From positions 5,959,501 to 6,023,500 of the forward strand of contig NC_060106.1 of the NCBI RefSeq assembly GCF_021155765.1: DNA of 64,000 bases. Reading direction: 5' to 3'. The notes beneath the pieces are model-generated. The model was not told the origin of the DNA. It saw nothing but the letters and a program-made list of their open reading frames with translations, and ran no database searches. Source of the stretch: Diprion similis. Its lineage: Eukaryota > Arthropoda > Insecta > Hymenoptera > Diprionidae. Made by a program: the position numbers and the translations under genes. This document shows, in pieces, positions 1 to 13,840 of the stretch (position 1 is the first letter of the stretch; each line of letters begins with the position of its first letter).

Positions 1-118
1 ACTCTAAATCACTGGTTTTTCATCCCCTAATTGTAGTTGGGAGAAATATTTCCCAACATGACGAGGTGCGGTACATGTTTTGAGAGTTAGTAAACAAAAA
101 GAAGATAAAACACCTACA

Positions 119-649
119 GAGCACCTCAAATAGAATATCTCAGCTAAATATGAGCTCTTAATATTAATATTTAGAGATGCCTGTTTTATGTTTTTGCATT
201 TATCGTTTAAATAAGACGTAAAAAAATAGGAAATTTTTTTGGTTTTTTTTTCTCGTAAATGGCTTGACTTCTAAACTATCTAAATAAAAATTCTTATACG
301 AAATTTCACATTCTATGAAAAAGTACTAAGATAGAATTTTCACAACTATAATCAATTAAGAGATAGTCAATAGATGACTCAATGTTTATAGGCGAATATC
401 TTTTAATCGTTTAGAGTTAAGAAAATTCTATCTCAGTACTTTTTTATAGAGCTTAAAATTTTCTGTAAGAATCTGTATTTAGATAGTTTATAAGTCAGGT
501 AGTTTACGAGAAAAAAAAAATTTTCACATGTTTCCCGATGTTTTTTTTTAAGTGTTATTTAAATGGAGAATCTAAAAAATAAAATACGCACTTCTAAACA
601 TCAATATTAAGTGCTCATATTTGACTTAGGTATTCTATTCGCGACGCTC
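119..649. repeat. Long fold-back (palindromic) element, about 530 bp
   Basis: The left arm (about 119-345) recurs as an imperfect reverse complement at about 415-649, around a loop of roughly 70 bp. Matching landmarks include AATAGAATATCTCAG at 129 against the complement of the stretch near 625-640, and CTCGTAAATGGCTTGACTT near 252 against the complement of the stretch near 490-510. The inner arms carry AAAAAGTACTAAGATAGAATT and its complement. No open reading frame of note lies inside. This structure is typical of a fold-back or MITE-type non-autonomous DNA transposon. No target-site duplication was identified, so the outer ends are approximate. Confidence 0.75.
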
Positions 650-3107
650 AACCGAAATTTCGATACGTGTTTGAAAAAAAAAAACACATACAGGTTTGAC
701 AACTGGTCGCGTCGTATTACGATCCAAACTAGGATTGGCCAATACGATGAATATTGGAGGTAGAGAGAGTCTGCAGACTGCATTGTTCCGGCATGAATGT
801 CGCATTATGATGTCTTACAAGACGAGGTACTCTCCGATCGTAATCGTGAGATTACCAACGCACCGTCAAAGGGATATCACCCTTGGCAAGAGATTAGCGT
901 GCATTATATAAACCGAGTGCAGGCTTTTCTTCGAAGAACTATAACGTGATTCGTATCATGGGAATAATAAGCGGATTTCACAGTCATTCCTCGACTGTAA
1001 TCAGAAGTGTAAATCCAAAGGAATACTAAATCGAATCGATCGATCTGTAATTTGCACTCTCAAATTTACGTTTACACTTTACTCACTCTCTGCATGAGGT
1101 AGTCAATTTGTCTCCGGTATTCTTGACTGAAGATCTCGCGTCTTCGGTCAACGACATTATAAAATGTCTTGGAACTCGTATGTGAAATTCGAGACTCGAT
1201 TTTGGGTGAATAATCGGAGTTCAGCAGGCTTTTACAGCTTCAATGGCTTCTACGTAATGCAAATAACACGAGTTTAAGAAAACATTTTAGACAAGAGACC
1301 AGCGTTTTAAGGTAGATTATAGGTATAATAGTATGCAAATATTAGATAAGCTGCCTGCATGTTAACCATGATTACGCGTTTAACCTGTATTTCACTTTTC
1401 CATTCGGTGACGTGTGGCTACTTATAGGGTGTTTCCCACATGCTCAAACGATTGACATTCCTCTCCAACGGTTTGATTTTCTTCTATGCTTTCATCATTT
1501 ACTAGCACGCAAGGATTATTAAAAGCGAACGACGAGTAGAGAGTCAATTTTGTTCGATAGTAAGAAGAGAGAAAAAAGCAGAAAGACTCGATATCGCTCG
1601 CACGCGATTCTCACGTCGAGAAATCACTTTTCCATAACAGCGTGACGTTTCTGGGCGCAATCGTATCTACAAGTAAATAAATTTGAAAAAAAATACTTAA
1701 ACAGTCTGTAATAGACACGCATGTCGTATATTTTTCATTTTATTTCACAGATTACGAATAAGTAGGTAGATGTTATACGAATCGTAGTATCTGCAGTTAA
1801 AAAAAATCCGGCTCGGTGCTATTTTAATACGAGCCGCAAATTCCGTCTATACAATTTACAAAAACAACATCGTCGATAATTTTAAGACAGTCCCTGCTTT
1901 CCCTCAAACGCTTGCCTATTAAAACGAATAAGACGGAGAGATAGTTATAATAGACACCGAAATTGGCCAAGTTGAAATAAAGAAATGAAATATCCTCGAC
2001 AAAGGTGACATTAATTTCCTATAAACACATTTATAGCCTAGTCCGAGGGCTACATCGAAATTTATTTCGACGTGCTACTTGAACTATTAGATTTAAAGAT
2101 TGAGAGGTTTTCACAATTAGAAAGTACCTTTTCATCCTATAACAAATATATATATATGTTTTTTCGTGTTTATTTTCATTAATTCCACAATTACATGCCA
2201 TCATCAGAACTGTGGATAAAGAGCGGAGTAAAATTGGATGCGAAAATGATCTAGCGGTCTGGATTCAAAGGCAGAAAATGATTGAACACACGGACAACTA
2301 GTGGATCTGAGAAACCTCTACAGGTAAATAAATTGCCGGAGTATCTCGTGCCGGCCTGTATCGCAGTGTGCTTCGTTCATTTTTTTTTTGTAATTTAATA
2401 ACACACGCCACATTAGGGTGTCATAAACCAGTGAACCAGAAGAAAGTTTTTGCGCCAAGATTTCTTCAACTTGATTTCCCTAATTCCCGTGGAATTAATG
2501 CATGAATTAAGAATCACATTGTACCTGGACAACATTAAACTGGCTGACTTCTGCCTTAATCAGAGGCTCGTAATTGATCGGCTTGAGTTTTGAAAATTTC
2601 ATCGAATCATATTAGCCACTTTTTTCGCATGGTGTACATCCAGCCGTCGTTATACCCTTGAGTTATGTTCAATTTCACCGATTACAGACGGTCATTCTCT
2701 GCACGGAGACGAAACTCGTTCCAGCTACTTTAACCCTTGTCTCCTAGGCTGCAGACTGCGGTCCTTCTGTGATAGATGTCGATATTGTACTGGCCATAAG
2801 AGGCTTGATCGAACTCACCGAGCGCCATATGCGAGGAGCTGTACGATCTATGCGAGGATAAATCAATGGCAGCATAAAATGTCGGCGCGTTAATAAATGG
2901 TCCTCTTTACATCTGTATTTGGTATAACTTTATCGGCACGCTGCTTGCCAATTGGAACCCGCATGGCAATCAGAAATTATTACCAATTCGATGAACTTGT
3001 CTTGTTATTGAAACCCAAGTTTCACAATCATTTTCAAAGTTCAAATGTAATTTAGATTGAAACATCATATAACATTACTGTTTCGAATATGTATGTGTAT
3101 AATACTA
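650..3107. other. Gene-free stretch
   Basis: I see only short chance reading frames here, no exon-like segment with conserved protein sequence, and no RNA gene. It may be intergenic or part of an upstream diego intron. Confidence 0.5.
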
Positions 3108-3707
3108 GCGTGGCGCAAAAAAAACCGACTTCTTTTTTTTTTCGAGTTTCGTGTGACAAAATGTTAGTTTTTCATGTTTTAAGAGCTCACTCCAAAGGAC
3201 AGTTGAAAAAAAAAATTTTAAGAGGTCGCTCCACATTTTTTAAAACGTCAGAAATCGTCAAAAATCGATTTTTTTTTTTAATTTTGTTTGTCGTTACGGT
3301 ATAATTTTATAGACAAACAAAAAATAAGTTTCCGAAAGTTTCAGTTCAAAATTTGATGAAAGGTCGTTCATAATTTTTTTTCAATTTTTTTGTGCATTTC
3401 TTTAGATCTTTTCGAGCGACCTTTTAATATTCATATTAAAATTTCATAAATTTTTTTTCTTTAATTTAGTAAGAAAGAATCGATAACAATACACCACGAC
3501 ATGAATTAAAAATCAAACAAAATACTGAAAATATAATTTTTTTAATTTAATTTTTTAACGATTTTTGACATTTTTTTAAATTTGGAGCGACCTCTTAAAA
3601 TTTATTTTTTGAGCTGTACTTTGGAGTGGGCTCTTAAAACATCAAAAACTAACATTTTGTCATACGAGACTCGAAAAAAAAAAATAGTCGGTTTTTTTGC
3701 GCCACCC
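3108..3707. mobile_element. MITE copy 1, TA-flanked, long terminal inverted repeats
   Basis: The 600 bp element begins GCGTGGCGCAAAAAAAACCG and ends with a nearly perfect reverse complement (..TTTTTTTGCGCCACCC), flanked on each side by TA. The inverted repeats extend inwards for roughly 170 bp and contain a conserved TGACAAAATGTTAG. A second copy sits at 15180-15777. The TA duplication, long inverted repeats and lack of coding capacity suggest a non-autonomous element mobilised by a Tc1/mariner-type transposase; that superfamily assignment is inference. Confidence 0.88.
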
Positions 3708-6700
3708 TAATATATATATATATATTTTTTTAAATTAGACAAAAAGAATTTTTTTCAGTCGTACAGAGATGTAAGCTTAGGAAATAATTTTGAAAGTGGT
3801 ACAATTCATTTTTTGTTTACGATAGTGGCGTTAGAGAATGCCGATAGAAAAACACTCGTTATGCGAGTGTGACAGAGTAAGGCTCGGACCAAAGTTTACA
3901 TACTGCATTAGAATATGTAAATCTTCGTTATGTAATTTCTGCACTACGTTTAACGTCGAACAACGTTTTTGTCCCGCGGTAAAACCGGTATATAAATACA
4001 CACTGTCACTCGGAGCTAAATCGATGCTGAATTGAACCATCGCTGCCGCACTCCTATTTCCGGCTAATAGTTCAACGTTACAGCAGTAAGACTTTAATCA
4101 GAAATTCCCGCACCTCTGATATTTGCAATTCGAATTTGCATTTCATTAAATTATATATTCAAGCATTGAAGAAGAAAAAAACCAGAAATCATAACGCGGT
4201 TTTATTCCTTCTTCTTCTTTTTTTTTTTTTCTTTCTTTTTGTAACAGACAAAACGATGTTCTATTCAGGATAAGCAATGGACAGATCTCCGCACGATAAA
4301 AGTGTTTAATTTTGCGCCAGTTCACGCCTACACGACGTATACATATTTGAACACGTGAAACTAATTTTGACGATTTTAGTTAAAATCTTAGACGATGATT
4401 AGGTCGGACGTATAACCTGAGGAATATCGCGCCTCCGTTACGGCGGCGCCTTTGCTTAAAATGACTGGGACACAAGTGTGCGTGAAAAAAACGAATGGAT
4501 TTGAATTTGTGAAAAATCGCGACTATTAACATTCCGACATTCACTCCAGGCGCAATAATTGACTCGCAATGTCTCACTCGGATTCATGCACCAGGGAAGT
4601 ACGTATCATCGGGGAGGATCTTACCCCGGATGATCGTAATTTGTAGGGCAGTGAAGGCTGCAGAGACCGTAGGTGCTCAAAGGTAACGACTCTCATTTAG
4701 ATAATGATGGGGTTGGCTTCCAAGTTCTCGCGGTTTTGCCAGTGAAAAATAAAACAGAAGTCTAAAACGGTGCGGCGAAGTTTTCTTCTTGTTGAAAAGT
4801 AAGAGAGCCGCACGATAAAAGAGCCAACATATGGAATTTCCAAAATGTAGAAAGATCAATGTTTGTAGAAAGTCGAAATGTGAAATCGTCCCAAAATACT
4901 TTACCTTTTTATATTTTCAATTTTCTACACTTTGCATTTCTTTAAAAATTTCACATTTTCACCCTCTTATTTTCTGGCCATTCTACTTTTAGACATTAAA
5001 TTTTTACGACTTAAACTCGAGTAGAAACACGTCAAGATATGTTTAATTAAGATGCGAATTAAGAACACTACGCGTGTGATAAGCAACAATTTCATCATCT
5101 TCGTCATAATTCTAAATATTTACAGAACTCGGGTTCTAATGCGATAGTTTCAAACTGTGTAAACTGAATGAAATCAATAACCCCTCGATGATGAAACGTA
5201 TAAGTTGTAAGCCGTCGACGTAGATCTAAAAAGACTGTGCACAGCTCCTGAGGCATTTCAAATAAATAATTACAGAATGTCGATACTAAGCTCGACAAAA
5301 ATCCAGCTCCGTCAATTCCTGCTGTATAAATTAGCCGCGGGAAGAGCGGACCGTTCGAGGATAAATCTTACCTTGCCTTTATGTATACATATATATTAAG
5401 GGCAGCTGTCGGCTCTGATCAGAGATTTATCCCTTTTCTTATTTCTTCCTCTTCGAGTATAATATTTTTTAATTATTATACGTCGGTCGAATTGTTTCAC
5501 CAGCCATTCACGCTGCATCTACGTTTTTTCCAGTTCATTAATTACCGCGGAATGAATGAATGTTTGACCCTCGATTAGACGCGTTTATGTATGTAAATTG
5601 AAAGTGTGTTGGAAAAAAGTGTCACGTCATCATGCAGAGACTCGAGCTCCACACGTGGACACGACTGGATTATAACTTGAGTCTATCTCGCCCACACATT
5701 GATTTATTACACACTAGTTCCCCGTCCGATCGGCTTACCTTCGTCATATCCTTTCTCTCTTCCCCCCCCCCCCCCCCCGCTTCTCTCTTTCTCTTGACTA
5801 GTTCGTCGAAAATCTCGACAAGGAACTCCCTCGCGTGAGCTGCCCATGGGCAGACCGGGTCAAAGGTCAATCAGCTCCACGATCACGGTTCAACTCCACG
5901 TACGTATAATGGCAACGGAGACGAACCAGTCTCTGTATAGTCGAGTTTTAGCTCTCGACTCTGTGGGGTCGGAACTGGTTGTTCTTTTTGTTATGGTTTG
6001 TAACCACACAGGAATTTCTGCAGCGGCGTGTAATCGTCCGTCGTCTTACACAGTTCGCAACCCCCCATAAACTGCACGATGTGCGAATAAAGGTGGGAAT
6101 AAAAATATAGAGAGATCAAAAAACGAAGGGCTATAATATCGAATTTGAAAAAAAGGGAATTCAAAAATGGTCAAAATCGAAGCAGGGAGAAATAACAGAT
6201 TAGAAAGGTCAGAATATAGAATGCTGAACTGTATATAGAATCTTCGGAATTTCTCTCGAAGTCCCGCAGTAAACACAGATGGATTCACGTTGTCTAATTA
6301 TTTTCGAACTTCGGACATAAGTCTTGTGAAACAGTTTTTTTCTGATCATTACAAAACCGTTAGCCTCATCAGTATCTAGGGAAATAAAACAGTCTTATAA
6401 TATTGTACCCGATGGTTAATAAAATGGTTAAATAAATTCCTTTGAAACCGACGAAGTGAAATCTCTCATGCGAAATTACACAAGCCACTAAAGATTTATT
6501 CAATACTCCATATTCTTTATTGATCATATCTACGACACGCCAACCCATCTAACCTACTCGCGACTCTTCTCGAAGCGATAGCGAAAGTAAAATTATTATT
6601 GGAGTTACTCGCTTTGAGCAAGCGAAGAGTTCACTAAAATTGCCTGCAGTCTTTCGACGCCTTGAACACTTTGCATGGATTTACATAACAACGAGAGACG

Positions 6701-7829
6701 AAAATGCTCGGACAGATTACTAGGCCAAATATATAATGCGGTGACCTAAGGCTGAAATGCACATTTGTTCCAGTCTGAAGTTCGTCTTTTTTTAAAATGA
6801 AATCACTTTTTCAAATGCTGGATTGAATAAACGTACAAGTGGATTTCGTGGGTTTGATTTTTTAATACTGTAACAATTTTTTGACTAATCAATAGAGCAT
6901 AAATTCTATCTCAAAGATAAAAGTATCGATCGTGCAACAGCTCCATGGACAATTTTATACTTGGCTGAAATTGAGAAAAAAATGTTTTCAAGATATTTGA
7001 CATGCGGATTTAAATGCTGGCCTCTGTTGAGACATTTCTAATTGCATTTCAGCTGACAACAACAAGATAAAGTTAGCTTTTGCCAACCTTTATTCATGAA
7101 ATGGGTGACATCCCGGGGTGCACGTTTTGAATTTATGATTTTCCTACAACCTGGACGTGAATTCGTACCTTCATCTGGAATATATAGCCTTGAGTTCCGA
7201 TGAACTGGAATTAAAGATACTAATTTACACTCAAGGGTAGATTTTTTTCCATAAGGATGGAATTCTTGTTACACGCATGCGCCCGTTACTTTTGCGCCTT
7301 TTATGACTCGTAAAGTTCCATGCAACGAAAAAAAAAGTCTTGGGGTTAAAACGTCTTGCCATTATACTCGAAAACCTGTCTAGCACCTAATTATATCCAT
7401 TTAGATTTAAAAAACTTCAACGTTGGTTGAATTTTGCAGTAAAATTTTTCAACCCGAATATGAGTTCCAAGAGCGCCTGGGCGTCAAGAAGCTGCATTTA
7501 TCTTAACCGCTCGTTTGCATACCTGTTCACGATAAAAACGTCCCAACAAAAAGTTTTCAAACCGTATATGCTGTGCTATGTTACGCAAGTGCCGTAAAAA
7601 TTAACAACTATGCTTCGCATTCTCCTACTATTTGCCAAGATGCGTACACATAAGGCAGTTGCGCAAGAACGAAAGTGGCGAGTGTAAAAAAGTAGACGTG
7701 AAATATCGGATTAGAATTCTCGAATCTGTACGAACAGCGCAAGATTAAAATACGCGTCCATCTTCGGCACTGAATTTTCACCCGCGATTCGCACGGCACG
7801 AATGAATTAAGGGTTAAAAAAATTCGCAT
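3708..7829. other. Gene-free stretch with a poly-C run
   Basis: There is no supportable gene. A 17-base C run lies at 5762-5778 within a pyrimidine-rich stretch (5740-5800). Overlapping reading frames near 3831-4040 are open on both strands and resemble no family I recognise. Confidence 0.5.
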
Positions 7830-7902
7830 CGACCGTGACAGGATTCGAACCTGCAATCTTCGGATCCGAAGTCCGACGCCGTATCCGTTGGGCCACACGG
7901 TC
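7830..7902 (-). tRNA. tRNA-Arg (anticodon TCG)
   Basis: Read on the minus strand, the 73-base sequence starts GACCGTGTGGCCCAACGGAT and folds as a standard cloverleaf. The acceptor stem pairs GACCGTG with CACGGTC, followed by discriminator G. The anticodon loop is CTTCGGA between the stems TCGGA and TCCGA, giving anticodon TCG (arginine CGA codons). The T loop is TTCGAAT between GCAGG and CCTGT. There is no intron and CCA is not encoded. The A/B-box internal promoter sequences look intact. Confidence 0.96.
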
Positions 7903-10900
7903 GCTTAAGGGTAGCAACCCCCGATGTGACCTGAGTCTACAAACCACCCCTATACAGGGGTGTATAAATTTTCCAAATCCTCGTGCGAAAAGAATATTTT
8001 CATCGGGTTCAAAAGCGTCTATTTATTCAGTTTCAAATCCCCAACGATTCGAGATTCGAAGATGTATTTTCACGACAGAAAGAAAGGGTCGAAATAATAT
8101 TTCTAGAAGTATTATATAAATCCAATATAACTGTGGTTATATTGTGGATTGAATAGTCACACGTTTCAGAGATAGTTTATTGCGGACAAAGTGTAGATGA
8201 ATAAATTATCATGCGTATAATATTAACAACTCGATACCTCGCACGCAACTTTTATTTATTCATTTTTTCAATGGGACTCTCACGTGGATTACAATTAATA
8301 ACTTTTGAAGCCAGGAATAGCCCGTTGACATTATTCAGTAATACAGCATACTTTGGGATCGCTGCTCGCGTCTCCGGATTTGGACTGGCGAAGAAACGTG
8401 ATGTCTTCCTGACGCAGGGGGAGCGTCAGAATCAGCCTGAAAAGTGGAGGACAATCGTATATGGAAATACAGTAGCCAGACAACGCCGTAGGGCTCTCGC
8501 AATCGAAACCAGTCTCTGTAACAAAAGCTTTTTTCCTTTCCTCGTCTTCGTCTCTTTCTTATTTTCTCCATATCGTCTTCTTGTTTTCAAATTTTCAACT
8601 CCGCACCGCTGCCAGATGCTTTCTGGCTAAGTGATCTCACAAAAGGAGAGACGGAACGATCTATGGTTGTTGAATTTTCAAGGTTGTACCTTTCAAGGCC
8701 GTCTACCGCACCTGCCAGTATTTGATATTACAAATTGCTATAATTCCCGATCCACTCGCATCTGGCAATTACTTATCAATCAAAAAGCCACACTTGTTAA
8801 TGATACGATGTACAATAATTTCATCGTAAAATGATTTTCTTTATCGTTTGTATAAAAGTTCGCGTGTTACGTTGTGAAATAAAATTTATAAGCAATTTGA
8901 TTTTATTACACGTGCATCACAGTACGTTTTTAACGCAACTTATTGCTTTTTCTTCTCTTTTCACTCTTATTTTTGTTTCCCTTCATCGACGTAGCATCTT
9001 TTAGTAACAACAAAAATAACGACATCGAAACAACACACGTACCGGCACTTGATCGGTTTGGTTTACTTCTCGTTAATTGGATTTTAAGTACGAGTACAAG
9101 TAACGATTAATTGAAACTGCCAACATTATTACAACTGTAATTTGAACGCAGCTATATATTCGGTATAATTGATCATTCCACGGAAAATACGTGCACCTCG
9201 AGAGTGGAAATCTCACAAGCTAATTGTTACTTGGGTAAAAAAAATTGACGTTCACTCGTCTCTAATCAGCAGAACCACCAGCACCAAAAACGCGCTGCGC
9301 TCATCCATAGCAAATAATTTCATACTGCAGGGTTTTTAGATTTTTGCCAGTACTTATATTATCCTGCCTTTCAAAATAAAAAACATCACATCGAAGTTGC
9401 GAATGAATCTTTGTGTGATACCCGAAACCGTAAATCGAATTCGCAATGTAACAGTCAGTGAAAAATACGCCAATTATTGTTCTTTGACTAAACGCGATGA
9501 TAAGTAATTTCGTTGGATTATTCATAGATATAGTTACAGCCACGCCAGAAGCAGCTACCGTGAATTAATTTACACCTCACAACGTAATAATCTCGCCATT
9601 GGTTCTCCGTTATAGTGAATACGATTAACCTAACGGCTATGATGAGTATGGTACGTATATATGTATGTATAGTAATACGACGCGAGGTTTTCATTCACCG
9701 TTTCTCGCTGCGGTTCCAAAATTTGAGAGAAAATTAAACAACCTTTGGTAGAAAGAAAGAGAGAAAAAGAAAGAGAGAGGGGGGGGGAGAGAATAGTAGT
9801 AGTAGTAAGACGTGTAGTACGATAAGCACAGCTACTATCCGACCATTATTCTGTAGTGCTTCTTGTAGGACACCATAATCCGTCGAATACGAAGTGCCTG
9901 GAGCTACTACAGAGTCCAATGCCCGCAGGTATTTCCAATAAGAAGCTGTTTACCGAGATGTTTCGAATTTAAATATACAAGTGAAGAGATTGTGAAACGC
10001 GTAGGTATATGAAAGGGTACCTTGACTGGAGATGAATTGTTCTACAAGGAAGAAAGAGCATTTTTTTGGAAATTCCCAGCCATGCTCACTTTATACATGC
10101 GGAATTCCCAGACAATCGGGTACTAATTTAGGATGGAATTTTTCTACTCAGATCATTCTCACATAGTTTTTGAAAATTATTTTTAGATAACAGAGATTTT
10201 CTTATTTCGATCATCTCCAACCATTTGGAATTTCTGCTCACCGTTATCTCAGATCTCGAAATGACCGATCAGTTTCACAACCGAATAAGCGTATTATAAA
10301 ATGCTGTAAAAAGCGTAACTATTCGAAGACTTAGCCGTTGATTACACAAGTAGCCAATCCTACAGAGGTCTGTTCTCCTGACTAATTAACGAGTTGGATA
10401 TGCCTGTGACGCCTTCTTTCAGCCGCAAATTCTTCGAGGCTTAGAGCCGGGATTCCGGGCTTACGGTTCACATCCATCGACCAATTACTTAACTAGCATA
10501 GTTGCATTAATCACTGTCGAACGAGGCACCGACGCACTTCGGACCTATGATTTTAATTTTCTTCTTCTTCGTAAGCAAATACCGGGCTCAGAATAGGCCA
10601 AATGAAGCCAGGGCCAAGGGCTCGGTACGAAGAGATGGTACATGGACGCGAGACCAGCAAGTAGGTATCTCTACATGCAATAAATCGTGGAGGGCCAGCG
10701 GTGGTTTTATCCTCTGTAAATATTCTGACGTCTCTTGATTTAGCGATTCGCGCCTCGCAAACTTTGCCTGCTTGTTAGTGACACACGAAGTCCGTATAGG
10801 AATATACGCATGCCTTACATACGCCGCGTTGTATCTGCGGCCCACGCAGTTTAAACGGGCGAAATATCACCCTGACACACAAAAATTCGCCGGAGATTCG

Positions 10901-12730
10901 TATCGCTTTTTCAAACCCGATTCTGCTGCTCTTCTGCCCACCACCAACCCTTCTGCTCTTTTTATAATCAAGAAGAGGCTTTGAACAAATATGCACCTCG
11001 AACAAGAGGATTGAATTCCGAGTATTCCGACCAGAGAATGAGATAACCATTTCATGCTATATTCAACGTCCGAATCGTGCAACACCAGGGAAAAAATTTA
11101 GTGCAACCATATAGAATGAAATTTTAACTGAATTTCATCTTCTAAAACAGAATTGGTGCCTTAAAGACGACTGCAAAGTGAGCCGCGAGAAATAAAACTC
11201 AAGTATGTTTTTCAAATCGACGTATACACTATATGTATATTGTATATAGACGTGCGCCCCTTCCTATATATATATACCTTGACGATTCATCGACGCTCCC
11301 AGTATTGTCTGCGAAGTAATTAGCATGCTCGACCTACGTAGCTGTGGAACACGGAAAAGGGTGAATACATTAGACACTGTAGGTACTATGCAAGAGCTTG
11401 AAGCATCCTCTACGACGCCCAATCGTTTCCGATGCTAATTAGTTAGGCTCACCATACCTACGTTGGATTTGGTGAGATGAAAATTAAGTTCTCCGCGCTC
11501 CGAGTATTCTAGTTGCACAAGAAACAACATAGGTATTCAAACACACGAGTACAACGTTTAGGAATCGGATTCAACTGCTTCTGAATGAATGCTTCTAGTT
11601 CGAAATTCAAGCATTACCCGAAATTCAAGTGTTTCCATGGATCTGTAGTCAGCGATCACACGCAAAAGTATAAACGATCTAACTTTTCTTTGTGTCAAGT
11701 GGATTGTACGTCTGCTTCCTCGGGCTTCCGAGCAAGTTACTTAATAATGCCAGACGCAATGAACGGCCGAATGAATGGACAGACAATCACCAGGATGAGA
11801 AAAGAATCTTAAGTGCATCCTCGCAGGATACGTGGGGTCCGGACTGCATGCACCGTACACTTATATCACATTTTTACACATGGACGCGCATCCGGCTGGA
11901 TGTACCTTTAAACGAGCATCTTTCAACCCCGATGAAATCTTGACACGTGCAGGCAGCATGCCTGTATATATACTTTCGTTGAAACTATTCGGTGAAGAAA
12001 AAGGAACCGTTGATATCAGGATGAGCTGACAAGCTAACACTTTCTTCGCGGTGTTTCTTCAGTTGCATTATATGTTGCCCGAATAATGATCCAAGCATTG
12101 CCTCCGGAGATAAGGCGCTTTCACTTTGCTGTAGTAGAAGGTGGATCCGGTATGCGATGGTTTCCTATGTAACGAGCGGCATGCGGGAACTCTCGAAACA
12201 CTGTGCAAACTGAATTTATTTCACGATCAGATGGAAATGGCCTACCGTATATAGTAGAGAAGTGAAAACTGGAGAGCAGAAGTGCTTTTTAACTGTGAAA
12301 CAGAGATTGTAAGGCTTTGATGAACTTCGACCTACCGAACTGTTGAACAATGTATCTCGTTAGGGCGTTATGCTGTTTCTTAATCATTTCAAGTCACTAA
12401 CGTAGGTACTTCTCACAAGCATGGTTTCACTTCGAGTGGACCGCCCATGAAGAAGTTCTTTGAAGTAATGATGGACTCGTGCAAAGACAAATTCTTAATT
12501 AGAAATTGATAATTAAGATCGGTCAGTAGGTAAAAGAGCCAGGTAAGTCAGAGATCTTATCAATCAGCCATACATGAGAAAACAAGAAAAGAGGGCACAG
12601 ATATAGGCTTGCGCATGCATGAGTATCCTCTCCTGCTGCGCATCGAATCAGAATTTGGAATGCCCTGGGGGTTCCCCTATTCGCGAATAAAGGCGCCGGC
12701 ACCTCTGTCGAGTGTATTTTGCGTTCCGTC

Positions 12731-12762
12731 TATAAAAACTAAACGAAGTCCGAATTAGTCAG
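12731..12762 (+). promoter_or_regulatory. Candidate TATA-box core promoter
   Basis: TATAAAA (12731-12737) is followed 30 bp later (first T to A) by TCAG (12759-12762), an arthropod initiator-like core, and preceded by a locally GC-rich patch. The spacing is right for a TATA/Inr promoter firing rightward toward diego. There is no independent evidence for a transcript. Confidence 0.25.
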
Positions 12763-13060
12763 GATCACGTTACACGTCAACGTCACGTTAAAAAAACGTT
12801 TCTACGGTTAATTAATTCCATGGTAGTGAAAGAAAAAGTTGGGAAAAAAAACAACTAATGATATACAGAAGATTAAAGAATGCTGCCAGGCTTTCAGACG
12901 TCGTTCACAAAAGGTGCTTCTCGAATAACTTACACTAGCGTTTCCCGTTGCGTAGGCACTTTTCATGAGACAAAGGTAAATCCCTTTGCCCCGTCACGAT
13001 TTAATCATATCAAAAACTGTGACATTTCCCCTGTGGCTATAGATAAGCGAATTGAACTCT

Positions 13061-13067
<7 letters not shown>

Positions 13068-13098
<31 letters not shown>
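13068..13098. repeat. (GA)n microsatellite
   Basis: This is an uninterrupted GA dinucleotide run of 31 bases. Confidence 0.95.
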
Positions 13099-13099
<1 letters not shown>

Positions 13100-13804
13100 A
13101 GCTAGTGGATAAATTACTTTTGAAATTGGCCGTGTCACGTGTGCAATTGTCAAACTCTGACCTGCATATGTGGACACTGGTGAAGCCTTCATGTAATACA
13201 TAACTGATGCAACTGACTTTCAAATCAGTCAGTGAGCAACATTAAATTCGAGTTCACCGACCGTGAGGAGGAACGAGGAACCATTTGCTTCCATGGTTGA
13301 GACAATACACGGAATAACGACCCTGCAAACAATGCCAGCTTTCACGTGCAATCGGATCACCGTATCAACCGGCCCTATTTTCACCGTACAGACCTGCCAC
13401 CGCTTTGCTCTTACTGGTGCTGTTAAATTACACCGAGCATATCTACTCTACTGATTGCGGGTTACGGTTCCAAGATAGGACCGACCAGTATGACCCAGCT
13501 GTTCACGCATCCTTATGAAAAAGCATGTATGTATGGTCTACCGAACCTCGTGAAACACGTTACACGAATAGGTTAGATCAGCACAGTATTGCAAAATCTC
13601 TATACTGACTGCTTTTTCAAAACATTCGAATGTGGTGGATTTAATGATGGTGTGTTCTCTGAGTTGGCACTACGACGATAACAAAACCGTTTCGTTATAC
13701 GATCGTATTTAGCAAAAGCATTCGAGGCTAAGTAGATAAACGTAAACTGTATCATTATTGCGTGGAGAAGAATACGAAAGTCTCGTGGTGGTCAGACGTT
13801 ATAT

Positions 13805-13806
<2 letters not shown>

Positions 13807-13837
<31 letters not shown>
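13807..13837. repeat. (AT)n microsatellite
   Basis: This is an uninterrupted AT dinucleotide run of 31 bases. Confidence 0.95.

Positions 13838-13840
<3 letters not shown>

Noticed and set aside
3089-3304. 71-codon frame overlapping the first MITE
   Set aside because: It is produced by the A/T-homopolymer-rich inverted repeat of the element; the matching frame in copy 2 differs.
8211-8630. 139-codon open frame on the plus strand
   Set aside because: It has no recognisable family, no splice or promoter context, an overlapping frame of 78 codons open on the other strand, and a composition with low-complexity FLFSPYR/FFPF stretches typical of chance frames.
10547-10738. Possible exon ending at a GTAGGT donor near 10661
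   Set aside because: It was considered as a missing diego N-terminal exon, but the translation has no ankyrin signature and the donor is weak.
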